A stretch of 16,010 bases of DNA from JAWLCG01 sp041687295 (GTDB lineage: Bacteria; Planctomycetota; Phycisphaerae; SM23-33; FEN-1343). Position numbers and translations under genes: made by a program. The notes below the pieces were generated by a model. The model had not been told where the DNA came from. It saw nothing but the letters and a program-made list of their open reading frames with translations, and searched no databases. Location of the stretch: the NCBI GenBank assembly GCA_041687295.1, contig JAWLCG010000075.1:1-16010 (forward strand), read 5' to 3'. Positions 1 through 6,228 of this stretch are shown piece by piece (positions within the stretch are counted from its first letter, which is position 1; the number at the start of each line of letters is the position of its first letter).

Positions 1-3
1 CGG

Positions 4-69
4 CGGCGGGCCGTGCCCGCCCTACCGGGTGCCCCGCCGTCATCGACGGCGGGCCGTGCCCGCCCTACC
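4..69. repeat. Two direct copies of a GC-rich hairpin repeat beyond the acpS stop
   Basis: A 23-bp unit occurs at 4-26 and again at 47-69, a period of 43 bp. Read on the minus strand each copy begins GGTAGGGCGGGCACGGCC. Each can fold on itself (GGCGGG against CCCGCC), and a further inverted pair, CCCGCCGT at 33-40 against ACGGCGGG at 46-53, bridges the two copies. The second copy contains the acpS stop codon (65-67, TAG on the minus strand), so the repeat abuts or has been inserted at the gene end. There is no T-run, so it may be only a weak terminator for the minus-strand operon. The GTAGG head is shared with other repeats in this window. Confidence 0.7.
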
Positions 70-448
70 CGGACAAACCCAGGGCGCTGGCCATGGCATG
101 GGTCTCGATGTGGCTGATGGAGATGAGGATGCGGGCGATGCCGCGCTGGGCGGCGATCTCGGCGACCCGGCCTCTCAGGTGGACCCTCGGCTGGCCGGAG
201 CGTTCGTTGACCACCTCGATATCCGTCCAGGCGATGCCCTCGCGCCAGCCGGTGCCGATGACCTTCAGGACGGCCTCCTTGGCGGCGAAACGCCCGGCCA
301 GGTGCTCCAGCTCTCTCTTTCGGCCACAGCAGTAGGCCCGCTCGGCCTCGGTGAACAGCCGTTCCATCGCCCGGTCGCCGTGGCGCTGGAGCATCTCGGC
401 CAGGCGGTTCGTGTCGACCAGGTCCACACCGTGGGCGATGACGTTCAT
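65..448 (-). CDS. acpS: Holo-[acyl-carrier-protein] synthase AcpS
   Basis: A 127-residue cytoplasmic enzyme expected to transfer 4'-phosphopantetheine from CoA to a serine of acyl carrier protein, activating it for fatty acid synthesis. Length matches the AcpS family (about 120-130). Visible motifs are the N-terminal GVDLVD with the metal-binding Asp at D9, FTEAER near residue 32, the hallmark RFAAKEAVLK with Glu at E58, and the C-terminal ISISHIETHAMASAL strand. The ATG at 448 overlaps the stop of the upstream small gene in an ATGA arrangement, so the two are probably translationally coupled. Downstream lies a hairpin repeat rather than a classic terminator. Family assignment is firm; nothing looks truncated. 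Confidence 0.96.
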   Translation of the reverse strand: MNVIAHGVDLVDTNRLAEMLQRHGDRAMERLFTEAERAYCCGRKRELEHLAGRFAAKEAVLKVIGTGWREGIAWTDIEVVNERSGQPRVHLRGRVAEIAAQRGIARILISISHIETHAMASALGLSG

Positions 449-723
449 GGCTGCTCCTGGGGCGGGGCGTCGAGCCGCTCGCGCAGCTCGGGGGGCAGGA
501 AGCGGTTCTCCAGCTCGGCCCGGCCGGCCAGGGCGCGGACGGTGACGTCGAGGCGGTCGGCGAGGCTGGCGGTGGAGTCGAGGAAGAGGATCTCCCGGCC
601 CCGCAGGCGGACCAGGGCGCCGCCGGGGTGGTCGCTCTCGCCCATCGCCGGCAGGGCCCGCACGGTCAGGCCGATCTGCTCGGCCAGGTCCAGCAGGGCC
701 GACAGCTGCGAGTGGGTGTCCAT
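445..723 (-). CDS. Small conserved-looking protein of unknown function, upstream of acpS
   Basis: A 92-residue soluble protein that I do not recognise by function. The start is the ATG at 723, chosen because GGGAGA lies a few bases upstream, the same layout as several other genes here, and because the longer reading frame upstream is low-complexity and runs antisense into the kinase gene. The N-terminus (residues 1-22) looks helical. The middle, GGALVRLRGREILFLDS (residues 34-50), looks like two beta strands. The rest is a charged helix with LADRLDVTVRAL and a tail ending in PPELRERLD. The stop overlaps the acpS start by 4 bases, so the two genes are probably co-transcribed. From memory, similar small proteins with a G-x-x-x-R-x-R-G-x-x-x-x-x-L-D pattern occur as hypotheticals in other bacteria; a database search was not possible. 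Confidence 0.75.
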   Translation of the reverse strand: MDTHSQLSALLDLAEQIGLTVRALPAMGESDHPGGALVRLRGREILFLDSTASLADRLDVTVRALAGRAELENRFLPPELRERLDAPPQEQP

Positions 724-844
724 GGCGTCTCCCGTTGGCGAGGGGGCCTCAAGCTCGCCCGCCCGCCCGGCCGATAGCATCCATAGCCGGAGGTCCCGCG
801 CCCCTGTGGCGCGGCCAACCCTTCTATAGCAGAGAGGTGAGCCG

Positions 845-1615
845 TTGACCAGTCTTGCCGCCCGCTCCCGCCCCTCGGACGCCGACGAGCTGACCCGGCT
901 GCGGGCCGAGAACGACGCCCTGCGCCACCAGCTCCGCCACGCCCAGTCGCTGGCGACGGTCGGCACGATGACGGCGATGATCGTCCACGAGTTCAACAAC
1001 ATCCTCACGCCGATCATCAACTACGCCCAACTGGCCGCCGACGGCGACCCCGAGATGACCGCCAAGGCCCTGGCCAAGGCCGCCGACGGGGGCCAGCGCG
1101 CCAGCGATATCTGCAACGCCCTGCTGCGGATGCTGCGCAGCGAGGCCGATGCGCCCATCCAGGCCCCCCTGGCCGAGATCGTCCAGGACGCCGTGCTCGC
1201 CCTCGGGCGCGACCTGGGGCGCGACGGCATTGAGCTGAGCCTGGCCGTGCCGGCCAACCTCACCCTCCGCACCCGCCCGGCCGAGCTGCAGCAGGTGCTG
1301 GTGAACCTGCTGCTCAACGCCCGCTCGGCCGTGCTGGCCAAGGGCCGCGGCGGGCGCATCGCCCTCACCGCCCGCCGAAGCGGCAAGCGCTGCCGCCTCA
1401 CCGTCGCCGACTCGGGCACCGGCATCGCACCGGAGCACATGGAGAGGCTCTTCGAGCCCTTCTTCACGACCAAGACCGGCCAGGACGACACGGAGAAGGG
1501 TAACGGCCTGGGCCTGGCCCTGTGCCGCGAAATCCTCTCGGCCATGGACGGCACGATCCAGGCCGACAGCCCCCCCGGCCAGGGGGCGACCTTCACGATC
1601 AGCCTGCCGGCGTAG
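845..1615 (+). CDS. Soluble histidine kinase without a sensor domain
   Basis: A 256-residue sensor-type histidine kinase reduced to its core. The start is TTG at 845, preceded by GAGAGGTGA. Residues 14-38 form a leucine-rich coiled coil. The dimerisation helix carries the phospho-acceptor in VHEFNNILTPI, with H48. The ATPase domain has the N box (QQVLVNLLLNAR, N154 and N158), the G1 box (DSGTG, 189-193), the F box (FEPFFTTK, 203-210) and the G2 box (GNGLGLAL, 219-226). HEFNN kinases of this kind are NtrB-like. There is no transmembrane segment, PAS or GAF domain, so input must come through the coiled coil or a partner protein. No response regulator is encoded in the window, so it is an orphan. 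It diverges from the small gene at 445-723 with about 120 bp between them. No convincing -35/-10 pair was found; TATAGC at 825-830 is very close to the start. Confidence 0.92.
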   Translation: MTSLAARSRPSDADELTRLRAENDALRHQLRHAQSLATVGTMTAMIVHEFNNILTPIINYAQLAADGDPEMTAKALAKAADGGQRASDICNALLRMLRSEADAPIQAPLAEIVQDAVLALGRDLGRDGIELSLAVPANLTLRTRPAELQQVLVNLLLNARSAVLAKGRGGRIALTARRSGKRCRLTVADSGTGIAPEHMERLFEPFFTTKTGQDDTEKGNGLGLALCREILSAMDGTIQADSPPGQGATFTISLPA

Positions 1616-1628
1616 GGGACGGGAAGAC

Positions 1629-1665
1629 GTTAACTGGTTAACTGGTTGATTGGTTAACGGGTTAA
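1629..1665. repeat. 8-bp tandem repeat, unit GTTAACTG
   Basis: Four and a half octamer units follow the kinase stop: GTTAACTG, GTTAACTG, GTTGATTG, GTTAACGG, GTTAA. The unit contains the palindrome GTTAAC. It is strikingly AT-rich against the surrounding GC-rich DNA. Two other octamer arrays of unrelated sequence lie at 14059 and 15846. No function is evident. Confidence 0.85.
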
Positions 1666-1685
1666 TGCGCCAAGGCTCCCCTGTT

Positions 1686-1716
1686 CATATAGCCCCGGGC
1701 ATGCCCGGGGTCTTCG
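1686..1716 (+). repeat. Dispersed palindromic repeat, copy 1 of 3
   Basis: A 31-bp unit whose centre, 1693-1710, is the perfect 18-bp palindrome CCCCGGGCATGCCCGGGG. It is flanked on the left by CATATAG and on the right by TCTTCG. Identical 31-bp copies, in the same orientation, lie at 2348-2378 and 15903-15933. The asymmetric flanks give it a direction. Copies 1 and 2 bracket the hemerythrin-like gene. It resembles a REP-type extragenic palindrome; no cognate transposase is in the window. Confidence 0.9.
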
Positions 1717-1756
1717 GGGGACGTCCCGCTCTTCGATGACCGGTCCATCGCCCCCG

Positions 1757-1785
1757 TTGCCCCAGGGGAAAATCAGTTCTACAAT
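1757..1785 (+). promoter_or_regulatory. Sigma-70-type promoter for the hemerythrin-like gene
   Basis: TTGCCC at 1757-1762 and TACAAT at 1780-1785 are separated by exactly 17 bp. Transcription would start near 1792, leaving a leader of about 60 bases before the GTG at 1853. This placement rules out the longer in-frame ATG at 1736, which lies upstream of the promoter. Confidence 0.65.
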
Positions 1786-1852
1786 GCCCCGGACCGTCGA
1801 GGTTCGACGGCCTGAACAGGGGGACATCACAGATAAGCCAAAGGGGGTCGCC

Positions 1853-2293
1853 GTGAGTCTACTGGACATGCTCAGAGATGAGCACGAAGCCGTTCTGGAT
1901 ACCTTCGAGGAGATGCTCGAGACCACCAGCCGGGCCGTCAAGACCCGCAAGGACCAGCTGGCCAAGCTGCAACAGCTGCTGCTGCCGCACATGGCCGGCG
2001 AAGAGAAGGTCTTCTACCCCGCCCTGCAGCAGGAGGAGCAGGAGCTGACCTTCGAGGCCTACGAGGAGCACCGGGTCGCCAAGAGCGTCCTGAAGGACCT
2101 GCTGGCCCTGAGCCCCGACGACGAGCGCTGGCACGCCCGCTGCCAGGTGCTCCAGGAGATCATCGCCCACCACATCGAGGAGGAGGAGAGCGAGGTCTTC
2201 GACGCGGCCGAGGAAAGCTTCGGCGACGACGAGCTCGACGAGATGGAGCAACGCTTCGAGCAGGCCAAGAAGCAGGCTCCGATGGAACTCTAG
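1853..2293 (+). CDS. Hemerythrin-like HHE cation-binding protein
   Basis: A 146-residue soluble protein of the hemerythrin HHE family, whose four-helix bundle holds a non-haem di-iron centre used in oxygen, NO or iron sensing and in stress protection. Candidate ligands follow the family pattern: H11 in DEHEAV, H46 and E50 in LLPHMAGEEKVFYP, H73 in EEHRVAK, and H107 and E111 in IAHHIEEEESEVF. The C-terminal 25 residues are a highly acidic then basic helix. The start is GTG at 1853 after AAGGGGG; the frame is open further upstream, but that part overlaps the promoter and has biased, non-protein-like composition. The gene has its own promoter and terminator-like hairpin, so it is monocistronic, and it is framed by two copies of the 31-bp palindromic repeat. 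Whether it binds oxygen or acts as a scavenger cannot be told from sequence. Confidence 0.9.
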   Translation: MSLLDMLRDEHEAVLDTFEEMLETTSRAVKTRKDQLAKLQQLLLPHMAGEEKVFYPALQQEEQELTFEAYEEHRVAKSVLKDLLALSPDDERWHARCQVLQEIIAHHIEEEESEVFDAAEESFGDDELDEMEQRFEQAKKQAPMEL

Positions 2294-2308
2294 CCAACCG
2301 GAACAGGC

Positions 2309-2339
2309 GGCCGACGGCGCCCCACCGGGCGCCTCGGCC
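2309..2339 (+). terminator. Terminator-like hairpin after the hemerythrin-like gene
   Basis: GGCCGA (2309-2314), a bulged C, GGCGCCC (2316-2322), loop CACC, GGGCGCC (2327-2333) and TCGGCC (2334-2339) give a 13-bp stem with one bulge, 15 bases past the stop codon. The following tail is CCCTCTTCC rather than a pure T-run, so termination may be partial. Confidence 0.55.
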
Positions 2340-2347
2340 CCCTCTTC

Positions 2348-2378
2348 CATATAGCCCCGGGCATGCCCGGGGTCTTCG
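2348..2378 (+). repeat. Dispersed palindromic repeat, copy 2 of 3
   Basis: Identical over 31 bp to the copy at 1686-1716; the palindromic core is 2355-2372. It lies just after the terminator-like hairpin. From here to 2582 I see no gene: the DNA is GC-rich with a short run of loosely repeated ACTAAC-type words near 2572-2588 at the end of the next gene. Confidence 0.9.
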
Positions 2379-2582
2379 GGGGGGGGCAGACCACCGCCCG
2401 CCGGCGATGACGTATCCAAGGCCCCTGCGCCCTAAGGACTGCGGCGGCAGCGACGCCGCTTTGCCTCGACGGTGCCCAAAGCGTCCGAAGGCGTGGTTGC
2501 AGACTCCGCCGCCACGGCACCGGGCCCTGGGCCCTGCCTTGCCCTGCCCTGGTCCTTACTACGTGGTCCTCGCTACTAACGA

Positions 2583-4232
2583 CTAACTACGAAAGATCAC
2601 CTGTCGGTTGTAGCGGCCTTTGGCGGCGTCGGGGCGGTCGATCATGTCGTCCAGGGGGGTCAGGACGACGTCGGCGCCCTCGACGCGCCAGCGGTTCTCG
2701 CCGTCGGGCTCGATGCGGGCGCCGGCGTCCAGGTGGACTTCCTGGTCGCCGTCGACGCCCAGCAGAACAGGCCCGGCCTCGAACAGCACGCCCTCGCCGT
2801 GGGCGGCGTTGAGGCAGGGACGACTGCGCACGGGCTGGTCGAAGGCGTACTCCACCACGTCGCCGGCGGACAGGGCCCGCCGCAGCGTGACGAAGCCCTC
2901 CTCGACCGCCGCCTCGACGGGCTGGCCGTTGACGGACAGGGCGAAGCGCTCGCCCCACGACGGCGCGATCAGCCGTAGCGTGACGGGCCCGTCGACGCTG
3001 GCCTGCCGCACGGCCAGGCGCGCCCGGCCGCGACGGGGGTACTCAGTCGAGGCCGTCAGCCGAAGCGTCCCGCCGGCCAGCCGAAGCGTCGCCTCGGCGT
3101 CCAGCAGCAGCCCCAGCGTGACGCCGTCGCCGGCCACGCAGAAGGCGTGCTGGGCCGCCCGGGCCAGGCCCTCGCCGCCGCGCATCGTGCAGCACCAGTG
3201 CGACTCGTCGGTCTCGAACTGGATGAAGGGCGTCTCGCCCGTGCCCAGGCAGCTGTCGCAGCCGTAGCCGCCGTTGGCCCGCTGGCCGTGGTTGAGCCCG
3301 CTGTGCCAGATGCGGTGGGCGTCCTCGAGGTAGCCCGCCTCGCCCCCGTGCCGCCAAAGCCCCAGCGCCACCTGGAACGAGTCGACCATCGCGCAGGGCT
3401 CGGTCCACCGAGGCCGGCCAAACCAGTTGTAGTTGGCAAAGTTCTCCGTCATCGCGTGGGCCCGGTAGAGGGCGTAGCGCTGGCGGACGGCCTCGAGCAG
3501 CTCGGGCCCGCCTCGGCCGGCCTCGTACCACCGCAGCAGGGCCCGCAGGGCCGTCAGCGTCGCGTGGGTCTGGGCCTGGATCGCCCGCAGGTCGATCTGG
3601 AGAAACCGCTCGATCATCTCCTCGACGATCGCGTCGAGCCCTGGCCGCGGGAACAGCACCGCCGCCTGGGCCACGCCGTCCAGGAAGATGTAGTCGCACC
3701 CGATGTCCGAGCTCAGCACCCAGCCGTCGACCTCCTGCTGGCTGGTGCCCGAAAAGCTGCCCCCGTGCTCACGCCGGGCGGGGTCGATCGGGTAGGCCCC
3801 ATGCCGCCCCGCCGTCGGCAGCACGAGGTTCGTCAGCATCGTTTCGATCAGGCCGCTGACGTCGGGCGTCTGGCGGTGCAGGTGCACCTCGCAGAGCCCC
3901 CGCAGCACCCAGCCATGGCTGGAGAGCTGCTGCTCGTGGCAGACGCCGGCGGGCATGACGGCCCCGAAGTAGCCGCGGTCGTTGCAGTGGGCCGAAAAGG
4001 CCGCGAGGATCTCGTCCAGGTGCCGCGCCGGCCGATGCGTGGCCGCCTCCAGCAGGGCCAGGCCCAGCACGGCCCGGCCCTCGCGGTCGCCGGGCCACTT
4101 GGCATCGGGGCCCTGAAAGACGCTGGCGGGGCGGTACGGGTCGCGCTCCAGCCGATCGAAGTTGCGGTGGGCCCGGCGGGCGATCTCGCCGCCGAGACGA
4201 AGGTCCTCAAAGGCAATGGGCTGCGGGGTCAT
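2583..4232 (-). CDS. GH127-like beta-L-arabinofuranosidase
   Basis: A 549-residue enzyme resembling glycoside hydrolase family 127 and relatives, which remove beta-L-arabinofuranose from arabinan, arabinogalactan or glycoprotein side chains with a zinc-bound cysteine as nucleophile. The family signature is readable: TEPCAMVDSFQVAL gives E278 and C280, followed by the GYLEDAHRIWHSGLNHGQ segment (residues 300-317, family pattern Y-x-D-x-x-E-x-x-x-Y-N), and then the adjacent C347 and C348 in ESHWCCTM. By comparison with HypBA1 these would be the Glu/Cys/Cys/Cys zinc set, with C347 as nucleophile and E263 a possible acid/base. An N-terminal (alpha/alpha)6 barrel up to about residue 360 is followed by beta-sandwich sequence. 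There is no signal peptide, so it is probably cytoplasmic. The start ATG has GGAGGAG upstream. It is somewhat shorter than typical members (about 600-650). Specificity is inferred only from the motif. Confidence 0.85.
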   Translation of the reverse strand: MTPQPIAFEDLRLGGEIARRAHRNFDRLERDPYRPASVFQGPDAKWPGDREGRAVLGLALLEAATHRPARHLDEILAAFSAHCNDRGYFGAVMPAGVCHEQQLSSHGWVLRGLCEVHLHRQTPDVSGLIETMLTNLVLPTAGRHGAYPIDPARREHGGSFSGTSQQEVDGWVLSSDIGCDYIFLDGVAQAAVLFPRPGLDAIVEEMIERFLQIDLRAIQAQTHATLTALRALLRWYEAGRGGPELLEAVRQRYALYRAHAMTENFANYNWFGRPRWTEPCAMVDSFQVALGLWRHGGEAGYLEDAHRIWHSGLNHGQRANGGYGCDSCLGTGETPFIQFETDESHWCCTMRGGEGLARAAQHAFCVAGDGVTLGLLLDAEATLRLAGGTLRLTASTEYPRRGRARLAVRQASVDGPVTLRLIAPSWGERFALSVNGQPVEAAVEEGFVTLRRALSAGDVVEYAFDQPVRSRPCLNAAHGEGVLFEAGPVLLGVDGDQEVHLDAGARIEPDGENRWRVEGADVVLTPLDDMIDRPDAAKGRYNRQVIFRS

Positions 4233-4258
4233 GGATGCTCCTCCAAACGGGTCCCCGA

Positions 4259-4287
4259 ACCCTACCGCCCCCGCCGGGCCGAAACAA
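4259..4287 (-). promoter_or_regulatory. Probable promoter of the GH127-like gene
   Basis: On the minus strand TTGTTT (4287-4282) and TAGGGT (4264-4259) are separated by 17 bp. Transcription would begin near 4252, about 20 bases before the ATG at 4232, leaving just enough room for the GGAGGAG ribosome binding site. The -10 is a moderate match only. Confidence 0.45.
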
Positions 4288-4320
4288 GACCCTGTGCGTG
4301 GGATCCAGGCCGCCCGGGCC

Positions 4321-4354
4321 GGGTGCCGTGGCTACGGCGTTTGTAGCCACGTCT
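4321..4354 (+). repeat. Hairpin repeat with CGTGGCTAC arms, copy 1 of 2
   Basis: A 34-bp unit in which CGTGGCTAC (4327-4335) pairs perfectly with GTAGCCACG (4343-4351) around a 7-base loop. A second copy at 15953-15986 differs at only two positions, both in the loop. In both places the words CAGCC(C)CGTAG follow within a few tens of bases. Confidence 0.85.
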
Positions 4355-4396
4355 GCGGGTGGTTCAGGACCGACGGGCAGTGGATCGGAACCCAGC

Positions 4397-4456
4397 CCCG
4401 TAGGTCGGGCATACGTGCCCCACACCGATGTGGGGGAGGGATCCCCGACCTGCGGG
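4397..4456. repeat. 60-bp inverted repeat with an inner hairpin
   Basis: CCCGTAGGTCGGG (4397-4409) pairs with CCCGACCTGCGGG (4444-4456), 12 of 13 positions as Watson-Crick pairs. Inside the loop CCCCACA (4418-4424) pairs with TGTGGGG (4429-4435). The GTAGG head is shared with the elements at 4-69, 12538 and 15788. Confidence 0.8.
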
Positions 4457-4484
4457 CCATACCGTTTGCCCACCGGATGTATGG

Positions 4485-4608
4485 CTGGGTGCCCCGGGCA
4501 AGCGGGGCGTCAGCACCGCTCGCCCGGTCGAGGGCGGAGGCGGTCCAGCCAGGCGGGCCGATATCCCGCCCCGGCCGGGCGAGCCTGCGGCTTGCCCGGG
4601 GCACCCAG
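4485..4608. repeat. 124-bp nested inverted-repeat element
   Basis: The outer arms CTGGGTGCCCCGGGCAAGC (4485-4503) and its exact complement (4590-4608) are 19 bp and perfect. Within them GCTCGCCCGGTCG (4518-4530) pairs with CGGCCGGGCGAGC (4572-4584), 12 of 13 positions, and GGCGGG (4552-4557) with CCCGCC (4565-4570). The whole would fold into a long stem with few unpaired segments. It could be a MITE-like remnant, a structured RNA, or the terminator of the minus-strand gene that ends at 4694. It carries no protein-like reading frame. Confidence 0.8.
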
Positions 4609-4693
4609 AGCCGTGGACCCGCACATCCGTCAGCAATACAGTCAAGAGCTGCCGGGCCTCACTGGCGTTCGACCTGGCCTACGGGCCTGCGCG

Positions 4694-5293
4694 TCAGCCT
4701 TCCTGTCGGCCCTCGATGGCGGCCAGCAGGACGCCGCCGGCCAGCAGCAGGCGGGGGTCGACGGTCGGCAGGCCCAAGAGCTCCACGTCGAGTTTCAGGA
4801 CGAACGGGTTGAACCGCTGGCGGTACTGGGCTGCCAGTTGTCCGCCGACCGTCGCGTCGAACCGCTGGGGCACCAGGTTGCTCAGGAACCGCCGCACCAG
4901 CGCCAGGGCCATCGAGTCCTCGGTGATGGTGCCGATCTCCTGGCCATTCACGTCGAGCATCTGCCACTCGTCCTGCAGGAGGCTCTTGAAGCCCCGCCGC
5001 CGCAGCGTGCCGACGGGCTGGTTCATCTGGGCGTCGAGCACGTCGTACGAGGCCGAGAAGTCGATCACCTCCCGCGCCTGGATCACGAGCAGCTCCTCGG
5101 TCGCCCGCTCGTCGGTGTAGAGGCGGATGTCCTCGCGGAGGCGAAAGGCCTTGAGCTTGGAAAAGCCGATCACCCGGCCCGTGTCGTCGAGGATGTGAAA
5201 CGCCTGGCCCAGGATGTTGATCAGCCGGCGGCGGATCGTGTAACGGCTGTGGCGAAAGACCTCGGGGACCGACGGCATCACGGGCGACTGCAT
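4694..5293 (-). CDS. LURP-one/scramblase-like (tubby-fold) protein
   Basis: A 199-residue protein of the LURP-one-related/phospholipid-scramblase-like group, built on a 12-strand beta barrel around a central helix. Bacterial members are poorly characterised. The sequence shows the typical series: a strand ending GQAFHILDDTGRVIG (29-43), KLKAFRLREDIRLYTDE (46-62), SYDVLDAQMNQPVGTLRRRG (82-101), then EWQMLDVNGQEIGTITEDS (109-127). The C-terminal LLLAGGVLLAAIEG (182-195) is the hydrophobic helix that sits inside the barrel or touches membrane in this family. The start is ATG 5293 with AAGGAGA ahead; the frame is open further upstream, but that stretch is Pro/Arg/Gly-rich and overlaps the promoter. 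It precedes the GH127-like gene on the same strand by about 460 bp of repeats, so it is probably not co-transcribed with it. Substrate or partner unknown. Confidence 0.8.
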   Translation of the reverse strand: MQSPVMPSVPEVFRHSRYTIRRRLINILGQAFHILDDTGRVIGFSKLKAFRLREDIRLYTDERATEELLVIQAREVIDFSASYDVLDAQMNQPVGTLRRRGFKSLLQDEWQMLDVNGQEIGTITEDSMALALVRRFLSNLVPQRFDATVGGQLAAQYRQRFNPFVLKLDVELLGLPTVDPRLLLAGGVLLAAIEGRQEG

Positions 5294-5329
5294 GGGCGTC
5301 TCCTTGGGGGCACGGGGTTCATCGCTTCG

Positions 5330-5358
5330 ATTCTCTTCATCGACCGGCCGGGGGGCAA
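5330..5358 (-). promoter_or_regulatory. Probable promoter of the LURP-one-like gene
   Basis: On the minus strand TTGCCC (5358-5353) and GAGAAT (5335-5330) are 17 bp apart. The -35 word is identical to that of the hemerythrin-like gene. The predicted leader is about 30 bases and contains the AAGGAGA site. Confidence 0.5.
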
Positions 5359-5925
5359 CGGTTTGGGGGGACTTTCGTGTTTTCCCAGTTTCGCCGGTTT
5401 GCCCTGGCCCCATATGTTTCGTAGATTCCCGTTGGTCTCGGACGTGGCCGCCACGTGGCCGACTCTGCCCCGGACGCTCGCAGGCGTTCGACGGTGGGGC
5501 CGGCGGCGCCTCTGGTCGCGGACGCCCGGTGCGTCCGTGGGAGGATGGCGGCGGCGTGGGCCGCGCGGTCGAAGGACCCGCATCAGCCCGGCCCGAGACG
5601 GTATCGGGCCCGGCCCGTCCCAACAGGGCACGCCATGGACGGCGTTTCCCATGGGCGTGGCCCCCAGTGGCCCTGTCGGAGAGGGTCAGCGGGCCGCCGG
5701 CCGAACCTTGCCTCCGGGCAAGTCGGCCGGTCGGCCTGGCGGGGCCGGCCGCCCCGGGCCCGGTAGCGCCGCCGGCGAGGCGGCCAACGAAAGAGCTTCC
5801 CCTTGTCTCCCTGAGCGCGGGGCCGTCGGTCCGCCCTGGTCGGCCGGCGGCCCAACCTGGTAAGGAGCGGCGGGCGGTCGTTCTCCCGGACGGCCGTCCG
5901 CCATCCTTTTCCAGGGACAGTTCCC
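5359..5925. other. Long GC-rich stretch without a recognisable gene
   Basis: Open frames exist on both strands, but their translations are Arg/Pro/Gly/Ala-rich, lack hydrophobic or motif-bearing segments and look like by-products of high GC. A more AT-rich patch at about 5370-5440 is the only compositional change. Short self-complementary words (GGCCGGCC, CCCATGGG and similar) are frequent. The missing front of the ZIP gene at 5926 was looked for here in all frames and not found. Confidence 0.5.
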
Positions 5926-6222
5926 ATTCTCGCCCCCGCCATCGCCATGAGCGAGGACCGCTACGGCTCCTGGGCCTTCCTGCCGGCGCTGGTGGGCTTC
6001 CTGCTAGGCGGCGGGGCCATGCGGGTGATCGACCGCCTGCTGCCCCACCTGCACCCGGACCTGGCCGCCGAGAAGACCCGCCAGCCCGAGGGCATCCACA
6101 CTTCCCCGCGGCGCAGCGTGCTGCTAGTGCTGGCCATTACGCTGCACAACATCCCCGAGGGCCTGGCGGTGGGCGTGGCCTTCGGGGCGGCCGCCAGCCT
6201 GGAGGGCAACGCGCGCCTGGCC
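5926..6222 (+). pseudogene. ZIP-family metal transporter fragment, cut at both ends
   Basis: About 99 codons match the middle of a GufA-type ZIP divalent metal (zinc/iron) transporter. The match begins with ILAPAIAMSEDRYG, the end of transmembrane helix 2, already 7 codons before the first ATG (5947). It continues with helix 3 (FLPALVGFLLGGG, then LLPHLHPD) and helix 4 with the metal-binding HNIPEGLAVGVAFGA (HNIPEG encoded at 6144-6161). It stops at about 6222, within NARLA, where the next helix should start. The same frame stays open beyond, but that is antisense to the GH38 gene. Family members are about 250-280 residues, so roughly the first 60 and last 110 are missing. Inside the fragment there is no stop or frameshift, so the break is recent or an assembly artefact. 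Confidence 0.8.
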
Positions 6223-6228
6223 CACGGG

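Noticed and set aside
1736..1852. N-terminal extension of the hemerythrin-like protein from the ATG at 1736
   Set aside because: The extension covers the -35 and -10 boxes, and the HHE domain begins right after the GTG at 1853.
3147..4346. 399-codon plus-strand open frame opposite the GH127-like gene
   Set aside because: Antisense shadow produced by high GC at the third codon position; no recognisable fold or motif.
4235..5863. 542-codon plus-strand open frame across the repeats and the LURP-like gene
   Set aside because: It passes through three inverted repeats and has Pro/Gly/Arg-rich content; the minus-strand LURP-like gene has a promoter and ribosome binding site.
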